Below are positions 1 to 8,971 of a DNA stretch of 34,349 bases, in pieces. Made by a program: the position numbers and the translations under genes. The stretch lies in assembly GCF_000485595.1 (NCBI RefSeq), contig NW_014577602.1, positions 363,978-398,326 of the forward strand, read 5' to 3'. Within the stretch, counting starts at the first letter, position 1; each line of letters opens with the position of its first letter. The notes below the pieces were generated by a model. The model did no database searches, had not been told where the DNA came from, and was given only the letters and a program-made list of their open reading frames with translations. Source of the stretch: Priapulus caudatus. Its lineage: Eukaryota; Priapulida; Priapulimorpha; Priapulimorphida; Priapulidae.

Positions 1-780
1 GAAGAGAGATAGCATTTTAGCCGCATCCATCCGCAGCCGCGCGGCTGGTGTGAGCAGCGCTACACGGAACCTGCTCATCATAGCCTCCCAACTGCCCAAA
101 CCAATAACAATCTGCAATAGAGTCAAAGTTATCCGAACAGAACAGCACGAGCCTTGCATTGTCTCTCAACTCCATACACTGTGCGGAGCGCGTTGTCTCT
201 CTCATTTGTGATTTACCCAAGCGAAGATAACCGATCGGAGCGCACCCTCCTTTAATTTCTGCGATAACCCGATTCGAAGTCGGCTTGTACAGATCGAATG
301 CCGCGCGCGCACAACAAAATCCGTGATCGTCATCACCGCCGCCCAGAAGATATTCGCGGAAATCCCGTGTGCCTGGCCATCGGTATAGAAACTCAGCGAA
401 GAAAGTCACGCATCAATAGATCACGTAGAGGGCGGCCGACGATGGCACACCCGCACGCTCGATGATCCCATCGGCTTAGCTTATCTTCCCATCGAGAGAT
501 GTGATGTGATTGGCCGTGTCCAGTGAAAACACAGGACCAGAGTATTGCTATAATCGTTCCCACTACATGGACGACTGACCTTGAGACTGTAATATAGCCA
601 ACTCGCCTCACATTCTCTGCAATCTTTTTATTGCATACGATAGTATGGTCACGGTTAATGGTGTTAAACTCTTGAGCGTGAAATTACATGTACTTCGAAC
701 TGTATTTCTAAAAACTGTGCTCTAAAGTTCATAAGCCGTAAACTAAGCTCGACGCAGACGCTGCCCGCTTCTAATAATAC
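1..780. repeat. Unit head, ordinary-complexity sequence (copy 1)
   Basis: Balanced-composition DNA that begins the unit. Related sequence is present at 8203-8970 (noisy) and 8972-9750 (identical). A minus-strand frame of 130 codons at 17-409 is open in the two identical copies. It is broken by one-base indels in the noisy one and matches no family I recognise, so I do not call it a gene. I see no RNA gene or promoter signature here. Confidence 0.75.
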
Positions 781-833
781 TATATATATATAAGATATAT
801 ATGTATATATATATAATATATATATTTATTAAA
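781..833. repeat. AT microsatellite tract
   Basis: Almost pure alternating A and T with a few interruptions, ending in tttattaaaagccat. The same tract is found at 9752-9804, and a comparable one directly follows the assembly gap at 16777-16814. In the third copy the sequence restarts from this tract, so the head segment is missing there. Confidence 0.9.
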
Positions 834-850
834 AGCCATAGCACGTTCGT

Positions 851-940
851 AAACAGGCATTTGGTCCGTTTAGAAGAGGTCTCGTAAGCTCTTCCTGCAT
901 GATCCGCTCAGTAAAAAATCCGCTTGTGAGATAAACGTGG
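851..940. other. Localised divergent patch between the two identical copies
   Basis: Over roughly 90 bases copy 1 and copy 2 (9822-9905) differ at many positions, with a net difference of six bases. The flanks on both sides appear identical for hundreds to thousands of bases. Copy 2 agrees better with copy 3. Possible causes are a consensus error in copy 1, a switch between haplotypes, or a small gene-conversion tract. Confidence 0.8.
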
Positions 941-1235
941 GAGAAGACTGCGCTAACCTGACTTGGTAATATATGCGTGAATCGAAAGCTCGACCCCGGT
1001 CCTGTTCCATGAAAACATGCCCGCAATCACGATTTAATTCCTGCTAAAGTTGATTAAACAGATTGAGGGGTCCGCGTGTGAATCGGCGACCAGGATTCAA
1101 TGTGACCACGTATACAGCGCCCTCTATCCAGTGCGAGGAAATGTATAGTAAAACTTGCGAGGAGAGCAGAGAAAGAGACACATTACACACCAGCACAGCG
1201 CGCGCACGCACGCGTACACACACAAAGAGTACAGT

Positions 1236-1303
1236 TGTTTACTGTTACGCACTACACTATATCACATGCTGCTGCTACTTGGCTACTGGTGCTACTGTAC
1301 AGC
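1236..1303 (+). repeat. CTG/CTA-rich bracket repeat, left side (copy 1)
   Basis: A stretch containing catgctgctgctacttgg followed by ctactggtgctactg. A related stretch lies on the other side of the G/T block at 4268-4327 (attgctgctgctactgct) and, partially, at 3883-3950. Counterparts flank the block in copy 2 (10201-10268, 13233-13292) and copy 3 (17221-17290, 20100-20160). In every copy the CA plus G/T block is therefore bracketed by direct repeats. Confidence 0.7.
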
Positions 1304-1310
1304 AATAATA

Positions 1311-1378
1311 TACACACACACAACACACAACACACACACACACACACACAGCACACACACACACACACACACACACAA
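1311..1378 (+). repeat. (CA)n microsatellite (copy 1)
   Basis: Near-perfect CA dinucleotide run with a few interruptions, repeated at 10276-10343 and, in variant form, at 17300-17348. It ends about 20 bases before the G/T block begins. The plus strand thus switches from an A/C-only run to a G/T-only run over a short AT-rich hinge (aaatataatatatcacgg). Confidence 0.95.
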
Positions 1379-1393
1379 CAAATATAATATATC

Positions 1394-3880
1394 ACGGTGC
1401 TGTGGCGGTGACGGTGCGGCGGCGGCGCGACGCGGTGTTGGTGTTGGTGTTGTGTGTGTTGGTGTTGGTGTGTGTGTTGGTGTTGGTGTTGGTGTTGGTG
1501 TTGGTCGTGTGGTGGTGGTGGGTGGTGTGGGGTGGGGTGGCGGCGGTGGTAAGTGACGGTGCGGCGCGCGGCGGCGTGGCGGCGGTGGTGGTGGTGGTTG
1601 TGGTGGTGCGGTGCGGCTGACGGTGACGCGGCGCGCGGCGGCGGCGTGTGGCAGTGTTTGGGTTGGTGGTGGTGGTTGTGATGGGGGGTGGTGTGGTTTG
1701 TAGTGGTGGTGGCGTGCGGTGGCGGTGGTCGGTGGCGGTGCGGTGGCATGCGCGGTGGTAGTGTTGGTGTTGTGTGGTGTTGGTGTGCGTTGGTTGGTGT
1801 TGGTGTGGTGTGGTTTGGTGTTGGCTGTTGGTGTTGTGTGGTGTGGTGGTGCGCGCTGCTGCCTGCTGCTGCTGGTGTGGTGGTGGTGTGGTGGTGTTGG
1901 TGTTGTGTTGGTGTTGGTGTTGTGTTGTGTTGGTGTTGGGTGGTGTTGGTGTTGGTGTTGTGTTGGTGTTGTTTGGTGTTGGTGTGGTGTTTGGTTGTTG
2001 GGTGGTTTGGTGTGGTGGTGTGCCGTGGCCCCGCTGCTGCCTACTGCCTGCTGCGCTGCTGGTGTGGTGTGTTGGTGTTGGTGTTGGTGTTGGTTTGGTG
2101 TTTGTGGTTGTTTGGTTGGTGTTGTGTTGGTGGTGCGTGGCTGCGGCGGCGGCGGCAGCGCGAAGTTGGCCGGTGCGGTGGCCGGTACAGCGGCGGCGCG
2201 GCGGCGGCGTGGTGGTGGTGTTGTGTTGGTGTTGGGTGTTGTTTGGTTTGTGGTTGGTGTGGTTGTGTTGGTGTTGATGTTGTGTTGGTGTGTGTGGGTT
2301 GGTGTTGGTGTTGGTCGTTGGTGTTGGTGTTGTTTGGTGGTGTGGTGGTGGTGGCTGCGCGCTGCCCGCTGCTGGCTACTGCTGCCTGCTGCTGGTGGGG
2401 TGGTGGTGGTTGTGTTGGTGTTGTGTGGTGTTGGGTTGGTTTGGTGTTGGTGTTGGGTGTTGGGTTGGTGTTGTGTGGTGCGGCGGCGCGGCGGCAGCGG
2501 CAGTGCGGTGGCGTGGCGGTAGAGCGGCGGCTGCGCGGCGGCGGTGTGCGGTGGCATCGGAACGGTTGTGGCGGCGGCGGTGATGGGGCGGCAGGATGGG
2601 TGGCTTGGGTGGTGGCGGTGGCGGCGGCGGTGGCAGTGACCGGGGGCGGCGGCGGTGGATGTGGCAGCAGGGATGGGGTGGGGTGGTGGTAGTGGTGGTG
2701 GCTGGCGGTGGCGGTGGCGGTGGCGGTGGCGGTGGCGGTGGCGTGGCGGTGGCGGCTGGCGTGGCGGTGCGCGGCGGCGTAGTCGTTGGTCGTGGTGTTG
2801 GTGCTTGGTGTTGGTGTTGGTGGGTCCTTGTGTTGGTGTTGGTGTGTGGTGGTGGGGTGGATGGTGGTGGTGGTGGTGGTGCGTGGTGGTGGGGGTGGTG
2901 ATGTTGGTGGTGGGGTGGTGGTGATGAGTGGTGTGTGGTGGTGTGGTGTGGTGATGTTGGTGGTGGGGTGGTGCGGTGCGGCGCGGTGGTTGGTGGTGTG
3001 GTGGATATGGTGGTGGTGATGGTGGTGGTGGTGTGTGGTGGCGGCGGCGGCAGTGGTAGTGACGGTGGCCGGCGGGCGGTGGCGGCGGCGGTGGCGTGGC
3101 GGCGGCGGCGCGGTGGTGGTGGTTGTGGTGGTGGCGGTGTGGTGGTTGTGGATGGTGGTGGTGGTGTGGTGGTGGCGGTGGTGGGGCGGTGGCGTGGCGG
3201 TGGCGTGGCGTGCGGTGGCGGTGGCGGGGCGTTGGCGTGGCGGTAGTGTTGGGTGTTGGTGTTGTGTGGTGTTTGTGTTGGTGTTGGTGTTGGTGTTGGG
3301 TTGGTGTGTGTTGGTGTGGTTGGTGTTGGTTTGGTGTTGTGTTGGTGTTGGTGGTGGTGGTGTGTGTGGTGTGATGGTGGTGGTGGTGGTGGGGTGTGTG
3401 GTGGTGGTGGGGTGGTGATGTTGGTGAGGTGGTGGGGTGGTGGGTGGTGTGTGATGGTGGTGGTGGTGGTGGTGGTGTGAGTTGTGGTGGTGGTGGTGGT
3501 GGTGGTGGTGGTGGTGGTGTGGTGTGTGGTGTGTGGTGGTGGTGGTGGTGGTGGTGTGGCGGTGGTATTAGTGGTTGTGGTGGTGGCGTGGCCGGCGTGG
3601 TGGTGGTGGTGGGCTGGTGGCGGTGGTGATGTGATGGGGGTTGTGGTGGTAGGTGCGGTGGCGGTGCGTGGGCGGCGGGGGGTAGTGTTGGTGTTGGGTG
3701 TGGTGTTGGTGGGTGTTGGTGTGGTGGTGTGTTGGTGTTGGGTTGGTGTTTGGTGTTGGTGGGGTGCTGGGGTGTGGTGGTGAATGTGGTGATGGTGGTG
3801 TGGTGCTGGTGGTGGTGTGGTGGTGTGGTGGTGGTGGTGGATGGGGTGGCTGGGTGGTGTGTGGTAGGTGTGCGGGGTTC
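1394..3880 (+). repeat. G/T-only (keto-strand) low-complexity block, copy 1
   Basis: About 2.5 kb in which the plus strand is almost entirely G and T, with C confined mainly to GGC and GCG motifs and very little A. It mixes TTGGTG hexamers (clear at 1438-1505), GGTGGC hexamers (2703-2760), GGT trinucleotides (3452-3520) and GGC runs. It continues with the same character from 3951 to 4255. Closely spaced GG doublets give strong two-quartet G-quadruplex potential on this strand. Stop codons are rare on the minus strand for compositional reasons, which creates spurious long frames such as the 421-codon one at 1292-2557. Confidence 0.95.
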
Positions 3881-3882
3881 TG

Positions 3883-3950
3883 CTGTTTTTTTACTTCTTA
3901 CACTACTTCATTATTACCAATTCTGCTGGCTCCGGTCGCTGACTGTGGTA
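3883..3950 (+). repeat. Partial bracket repeat inside the G/T block
   Basis: An ordinary-complexity island with ttttttacttcttacactac and accaattctgctggctcc interrupts the G/T block. It resembles the bracket repeats at 17221-17290 and 20100-20160. The identical island occurs at 12848-12915. It suggests that the block grew by insertion or expansion between internal copies of this motif. Confidence 0.6.
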
Positions 3951-4267
3951 GTGGTGTGTGGTGTGCGGTGGCGGCGGTGGTGGTGGTGGTTTGTGTGGTC
4001 CCCGCCCGGTGGTGATGTGATGGGGGTTGTGGTGGTATGGCGGTGGCGTGCGGTGGCGCGGTGCGTATTGTGGTGTTGGTGTGGTGTTGGTGTTGGTGGG
4101 TGGTGGTGGGTGGTGTGGGGTGTTGTGTTGTGTGGTGTGTGGTGTGGTGCTGGTGGTGGTGTTGAGGTGGGTGGTGGCTGGTGTGGTGGTGGCTGGTGGT
4201 TGGTGTGGTGTGGTGGTGGTGGTGGTGGTGGTGTGGTGGCTGGTCGTGAATTGGTGGGGCGTGGTTG

Positions 4268-4660
4268 TTCTTACTCTACCATACTTTCTATGTACCTAAT
4301 TGCTGCTGCTACTGCTACTGGCTCTCTTTGGTGTGTGCCGATCACAGCTGTTGTTGATGGTTTGCGTGCTGCTCCGCTGCTGGCTGGGCTGCTGCTGTTG
4401 TTGTTGTTGTTGCTCTGACCGACGACTGTTGTTATGGCTGTGTTGTTGGTTGTTGCTGGCTGGGGGCGCTGCGCTGCTTGTTGCGGCTGCGCTGCGCGCG
4501 GAGCTGTTGTTTTATTGCGTGATGTTGTTCTTGCTGCTGTTGTTCTGCTGCTGTTGTTGTTTGCTGCTGGTTGTGTTGCTAGCTGGCTGCGTGTTGTTGC
4601 CTGCGCTTTTCCACTGCTTCTGCTGTTCCTACAGTAGTCAGCTTATGGAACACAGATGTT
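4268..4660 (+). repeat. CTG/TTG-rich region after the G/T block (copy 1)
   Basis: It begins with the right-hand bracket repeat and continues as a degenerate CTG, TTG and GCT trinucleotide region (for example gctgctgttgttgttgttg). Leucine-rich frames arise from this composition. Matching regions are at 13233-13625 and, in variant form, 20100-20340. A pyrimidine-rich run ending tgttcctacag near 4632 resembles a 3' splice site, but no exon can be supported. Confidence 0.75.
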
Positions 4661-5260
4661 GATCTGTAACTCGCTGGTCACTGCTGCTGTGTTATTGTGT
4701 GCTATCTTAGTACCCACACCCCGCACACGTCGCGTCACCGTAATCCGGCTAAAGCCGCACACACACCTTAATAGAAGCCACGACCGGCCGATAAAAGCAT
4801 AACAAACTGCATTTCTACAGCGGTAAACCGATCAATCTCTCCCAGGTCCACCCCAGAACTCTATCCACCCCACATACATCCACTATCACTAGATGCGTGT
4901 CTATGCCCACCGCGTGTGTTTGCGAGTGCACTATATAGTGAAATCAAACTAGCACAAGCGCCGACCCAGTGAGAACCACACACCAATGTATGTATATATA
5001 ATATATATATATATATAAATATATATAATATAATAAGAACCTATATATATATTATGAGGAAATATTTTAATCCGCACACACAACACATTTTAAATAAACG
5101 TAAAAAGGGTACACTCAGGACATCACAGACGGCTGTTTCCCCCCCGTCGTCCTTACATCAAGAGAGGTCGTAGCATACCTCAGGGAATGTAGTGACATAC
5201 ACACAAAGTACACAAATCGCACACACACCACACACACACATCAGGGCCGCGCGTGCGCCC
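4661..5260. other. Ordinary-complexity spacer of the unit (copy 1)
   Basis: No gene is seen. The stretch holds small perfect palindromes (cggctaaagccg near 4748 and cactatatagtg near 4928), an AT tract at about 4990-5053 and a short CA-rich stretch at about 5196-5240. An identical segment is at 13626-14225. Confidence 0.7.
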
Positions 5261-5261
5261 C

Positions 5262-5383
5262 AGAAAGAGAGAGCACAGCGTAGCGAGAGAGACCAGACAG
5301 AGAGAGAGAAGAGGAAGAGAGAGAGATGAGAAAAGAGAGACACAGAGACACAAACGCTCCCCAGACAAGAGAGCAGAGAGAGA

Positions 5384-5424
<41 letters not shown>

Positions 5425-5433
5425 AGAAGGGGG

Positions 5434-5478
<45 letters not shown>

Positions 5479-5485
5479 CAGAGAC
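5262..5485 (+). repeat. GA-rich purine tract with embedded (CA)n
   Basis: Mostly GA and GAGA purine runs on the plus strand with a clean CA run at 5386-5420. In the second copy the corresponding stretch (14227-14465) has no CA run and irregular GA/AAG spacing. This is where copy-to-copy identity stops. Confidence 0.85.
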
Positions 5486-6190
5486 GGAGAACTGACCTAT
5501 ACGTATGGGCAAGGTAGCCACGCCCCCTGACACCAGCTTAGATGTTGTTGCTATGTTGGTTAGGCTAGACCAACCTATACGTGGTTTTCGCGTGAAAACC
5601 AACATGCCGAGCTTTCGCTCCACAACAGTGTATTAGGACTTCCCAATCGTGCCACTAATTAGCTATATTAACTTATATATTAATATAACTAATCATATTA
5701 GCTATATAGCTGCTACTACGAGCGAATATGCCAATTCTGAGTTTCGTTATATTTTACAGGCCGAACTTTGAAGCCGAACCAGAGAGTCGGAGAGTGTGAT
5801 GACTCATGCATTATGAATACTTTGCGACTGAGCGCGGATAGTGCCCCCTTGGAGGCATCAACGAATCAGGCGAATGCAGCGACATCAAGCGGCGTGAATC
5901 GGCCCACGCTCTGCGAAGACATAAGCGATTGCGGGAATCTATTATCAGTATCGATACGATGCAAATACGCCGACATGATCGACTGATGTTGACAATCGAT
6001 CAGCATGGAGTCACCTAGTTCGGTGTTTATCCGCTGTACAGGTCTGGCGCTGCGGGCGTTCTTTGCACTGCTCAATGTTGCTGTGTACAGCTTTACTCGA
6101 CCAGTCGGCGGTGACGGATGCATTCTACGCTAGGTTTGGATGAAGGCTCGACTAGCGGTGCCGTGTTACTGTCTCATCGTCTGCTCTGGT
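5486..6190. repeat. Unit body, low-complexity-free segment (copy 1)
   Basis: Ordinary-composition DNA with a noisy homologue at about 14470-15205. The 72-codon and 85-codon frames here are not open in the homologue, so no gene is called. I see nothing else recognisable. Confidence 0.7.
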
Positions 6191-6201
6191 AGCACGCTGC
6201 G

Positions 6202-6402
6202 ACACGCACGCACGCACGCACGAACGCACGCACGCGCACAGGCACGCGCGCACGCACGCACATATATAATTTTTCGAGAATTTTTCAGCCTTGCTCAACG
6301 TTGGCCATATTGTTTTTAAGTGAGAAGAATGCACCGCGTGCGTGCATACGTGCATGCGTGTGATGGCGTGCGTGCGTGCGTGCGTGCATACGTGCGCGAG
6401 AG
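6202..6402. repeat. Inverted CGCA and TGCG tetranucleotide tracts
   Basis: A CGCA-type tract at 6205-6260 (cgcacgcacgcacgaacgca) is followed about 75 bases later by the complementary TGCG-type tract at 6336-6402 (gcgtgcgtgcgtgcgtgcat). Together they could fold into a long imperfect hairpin, and both are alternating purine-pyrimidine. The arrangement recurs in noisy form at 15214-15402. Confidence 0.8.
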
Positions 6403-6415
6403 ATCTGTGTCAATA

Positions 6416-6612
6416 ACAGCAATAATAATGATGATGATGATGATAATGTGATGATGATGAAGAGGATGAGGAGAAGGAAGAGAAGGAAAAGGAGATGGAG
6501 GGGAGGAGAAGGAGGAGAAGGAGAACGAGGAGAAGAAGGGGGGAGCAGCAGCAGAAGAAGAAGAAGAAGAAGAAGAAGACGAAGAAGAAGTAGAAGTAGA
6601 AGAAGAGGGATG
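6416..6612 (+). repeat. ATG/GAT then GAA/GGA purine-rich tract
   Basis: Starts with AAT, GAT and ATG triplets, then becomes almost pure purine (GGA, GAA and AGAAG repeats, densest at 6551-6606). The counterpart is at 15424-15645. A long homopurine run like this can form a triplex. The Ser- or Leu-rich minus-strand frames across it are compositional. Confidence 0.88.
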
Positions 6613-6990
6613 TTGGCACGTCTGAATGATTGCTCATGGTGTTGCATCACTTATAAGGACGTTACACGCGCAAGATTTATGATGGCTGATCAAGGAAGGC
6701 GATTAGCGTTAATTGCATTGCGTTCGTCCGTTAAGCTGATGATTATGAATTCATAAATTATGTTCAGCGACATTCGTGATGATATTAATCTGCATATCTC
6801 AAAGACATCTATTATTAATTCATTTGCATATTTCAATTGATAATCTATCGTTACATAATTATGTGCGAAAGAGCTGGTTTGGGCACGCGTATCAAAATAC
6901 ACGCATGCGTGTGCTGGACGATATCATGTGGGTAGAGGTACTAGAGGATGTGCATGCACATGTTAGATTGGAACGAAAATATGCTGGATA

Positions 6991-6992
<2 letters not shown>
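6613..6992. other. AT-rich unit segment without recognised gene
   Basis: Ordinary to AT-rich DNA shared, with indels, with about 15646-16035. No supported coding, RNA or regulatory feature is seen. Confidence 0.6.

Positions 6993-7033
<41 letters not shown>
6993..7033 (+). repeat. (TG)n microsatellite
   Basis: Clean TG dinucleotide run followed by a conserved block (7034-7107, containing gtttcaaatgtacgcacgcg). That block is almost invariant in all three unit copies (16124-16195 and 20379-20442). Confidence 0.95.
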
Positions 7034-7041
<8 letters not shown>

Positions 7042-7107
7042 GTGTGTGCGCGCATGTGTGTGTTTCAAATGTACGCACGCGTGTGCTGCGTATTAACATT
7101 TATGCAA

Positions 7108-7398
7108 CTGCGAGTGAAATGGATAGAGAGCGCGCGTTTCTAATCTCACTCGATACATACGTGACGAAAAATAGGCGCTTGCGGCTAATAACGCTCTCAC
7201 CATACGAGGCGTATATATAATGACGACCGTAAATGTCCTTGCCGAGCTTAGAGAGAAATGCCACGTTGCCGTCAACCTGCTAAAAGCACATCCGTAAAGA
7301 GGCGAGATTAAGCTGATGATATTAGTGTAGCGACGTCAGTGACGTCACCGATGGCTAAATGCAAAGACCGCCCCGCGCAAAAAAACGCGCAGTACATG
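7108..7398. other. Private tail of copy 1, no gene recognised
   Basis: After 7107 copy 1 departs from copies 2 and 3, which share about 30 further bases with each other. Nothing recognisable is seen before the minisatellite. Confidence 0.5.
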
Positions 7399-7592
7399 GT
7401 GTCGCAAACCCCGCGAAACTCGGTGTCGCGAAACATTCGCTAACGCGTGTCGTAAAACATTTGTTACCGGATGAGTGTCGCAAAACATGGGAACTGGGTG
7501 TCGCAAAACATTCGTTACTGCATGTGTGTCGTAAAACATTTATTAGCGGGTGTTGCAAATCATTCTTCACTGGATGTCGCGAAATGCCGAAG
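7399..7592 (+). repeat. Degenerate ~24-28 bp minisatellite
   Basis: About eight imperfect units beginning gtgtcgcaaaacattcg or close variants (gtgtcgtaaaacatttgtta, tgtcgcgaaatgccg). The common core is GTGTCG(C/T)AAAACATT. The overlapping open frames run through the repeats in several frames, which indicates they are not coding. It lies in the private tail of copy 1. Confidence 0.85.
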
Positions 7593-7790
7593 CATTACGT
7601 CACGTGAAATCAAGCGTAGAAACGAGTTCAATATTAATAATTAATATAATTAATTACGTGCGTTAGTTACTTGTTTACGTATGTAAGGTACTCGATGTGC
7701 ATCGAGAGGAATTAAACTCTTTACTGAGCTATGCAAATCACGCATTGCAAGCAGAATTAACTGACACTTCAGTTATTAACCGAGTTTGTT

Positions 7791-7890
7791 GGGCATTCAC
7801 GACGCTTATCGAGCATTCACGACATTTACCGAGCATTTACGACCTCCACCGAACATTCAAGATATTTTCCGAACATTCAAGGGGTTTGTC
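7791..7890 (+). repeat. Five exact-length 20 bp tandem units
   Basis: Five consecutive units, each exactly 20 bases, all starting G(G/A)(G/A)CATT(C/T)A: gggcattcacgacgcttatc, gagcattcacgacatttacc, gagcatttacgacctccacc, gaacattcaagatattttcc and gaacattcaaggggtttgtc. The first ten bases are conserved and the second ten vary. Twenty is not a multiple of three, so this is not a protein repeat. Confidence 0.92.
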
Positions 7891-7933
7891 ATGGCGCAAG
7901 ACTTACCTGACCACGGGTATGAATAATATACAG

Positions 7934-7960
7934 ACCTACTAGTCGTCTAGTCTAGTAGGT
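7934..7960. repeat. Perfect 9 bp stem inverted repeat
   Basis: acctactag and ctagtaggt are separated by nine bases, and a third half-site, cctactaga, follows at 7969. The hairpin is followed by no T-run, so it does not resemble a bacterial-type terminator. Its function is unknown. Confidence 0.75.
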
Positions 7961-8202
7961 TTGTCATGCCTACTAGATATCTCACTATTCCTTGTAGTAA
8001 ACAGTCAGATGTGGCTTAGACAAAAACTTCGAACGTTTCACAAAAATGCCCGAGCTGCGGCGAACATAGTGCGCCTGCAGAGGGCGCGCGTGTCGTGGAA
8101 TGTCTTTGGGGAAGGGGTGTAGAAGAAACTTCACTGTCACTATATTAACGTGTTATCATGACGTGGAGAGTGGCTCACCACATTCCACGCATGATTGAAT
8201 TT
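7961..8202. other. Spacer before the repeated head
   Basis: Ordinary DNA with no recognised feature. It leads into the noisy head copy that starts around 8203. Confidence 0.5.
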
Positions 8203-8970
8203 AGTCAGCATTTAGCCTGCATCATCGCACGCGCGGGCTTGGGTGTGTAGAGCACGCTACACGGGAGAAACACTGCCTCATCATAGCTTCCTCAAAATCC
8301 CAAACCATAACAATCTGCAATTAGATCACGTTATCCGAAACAGAACAGCAGCGAGCTTGCATTGTCTCTCAACCCATACACTGTGCGGAGCCGTTGTCTC
8401 TCTTCCATTTGTGATTATTCCCAAGCGAGGATAACCGTATCGCGCACACCTCCTTAATTTCTGCGATACCGATTCGAGTCGGCTGCGTACAGTATCGAAT
8501 CCGCGCGCGTCACAACAAAATCCGTGACGTCATCACCGCCGCCCAGAAGATATCGCGGAAATCCGTGCGCTGGCCATCGGTATAGAAATCTCAGCGAAGG
8601 AAATCACGCAATAAATACACGTAGAGGGGCGGCCGACGATGCACCAGGCCCGCACGCTCGATATCCCATCGGGCTTAGCTTATCTTCCCACGAGAGATGT
8701 GATGTGATGGCCGTGTCCATGAAAACACAGGACCAGAGTATTGCTTAATCGTCCCACACATGGGACGACTGACTTTGAGACTGTATATAGCCAACTCGCC
8801 TCACAATTCTCCGCAATCTTTTTATTGCATACGATAGTATTGTCACGTTAATTGGTGTGAAACTCTTGAGCGGAAATACATGTATTCGAACTGTATTCTA
8901 AAACTGTGCTATAAATCAGTAGCCTGAAACTAAGCTCGACGCAGACCCTGCCGCTCTATTATATATATAT
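8203..8970. repeat. Diverged or noisy extra copy of the unit head
   Basis: It aligns along its whole length with 1-780 and with 8972-9750. It differs by scattered single-base insertions, deletions and substitutions, for example in the stretches around tatcttcccacgagagatg and tccgtgacgtcatcaccg. The two heads abut within an AT run at 8961-8971. The indel-dominated difference pattern is typical of uncorrected single-molecule reads rather than of evolutionary divergence. Confidence 0.88.
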
Positions 8971-8971
8971 A

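Larger units (their letters stand above)
1..5385. repeat. Macrosatellite unit, copy 1, near-identical block
   Basis: This block recurs downstream at a fixed offset: 8971 bases for the first 850 bases, then 8965 from about 941 to 5385. All open frames in the two blocks translate identically. The only differences lie in a patch of about 90 bases at 851-940, where the downstream copy agrees with the third copy at 16826-16930. Identity stops inside a GA tract: base 5386 begins a CA run, whereas the downstream copy continues with GA. In order the block holds an ordinary-complexity head (1-780), an AT tract, a CA tract, a G/T-only block, a CTG/TTG-rich stretch, ordinary DNA and a GA tract. It is either a very recent tandem duplication or an assembly duplicate of one locus. 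Confidence 0.93.

Noticed and set aside
17-409. 130-codon minus-strand frame of ordinary composition, also at 8988-9380
   Set aside because: The two copies are identical and give no independent evidence. The third copy (8203-8970) has one-base indels through it. No family resemblance, start context or splice evidence is seen.
1292-2557. 421-codon minus-strand frame (and its copy at 10257-11522), plus the 481-codon frame at 18671-20116
   Set aside because: The minus strand is almost only A and C here, so stop codons are nearly impossible. The His/Thr/Pro/Asn content follows directly from that composition.
1394-3880. Telomere-repeat interpretation of the TTGGTG hexamers
   Set aside because: No TTAGGG, TTAGG or related canonical unit is present. 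The hexamers are irregular and mixed with GGC-rich DNA.
1688-4418. Plus-strand Val/Gly/Trp/Cys-rich frames over the G/T blocks
   Set aside because: They consist of GGT, TGG, TGT and GTG codons in all three frames and have no domain. They are by-products of the low-complexity DNA.
6285-6756. Arg/Glu-rich plus and Leu/Ser-rich minus frames over the purine tract
   Set aside because: They are translations of GAA/GGA repeats. The counterpart at 15424-15645 has different frames.
7399-7592. CRISPR-like array of repeats and spacers
   Set aside because: The repeats are degenerate, spacers are absent or very short, no cas genes are present, and the context is eukaryotic.
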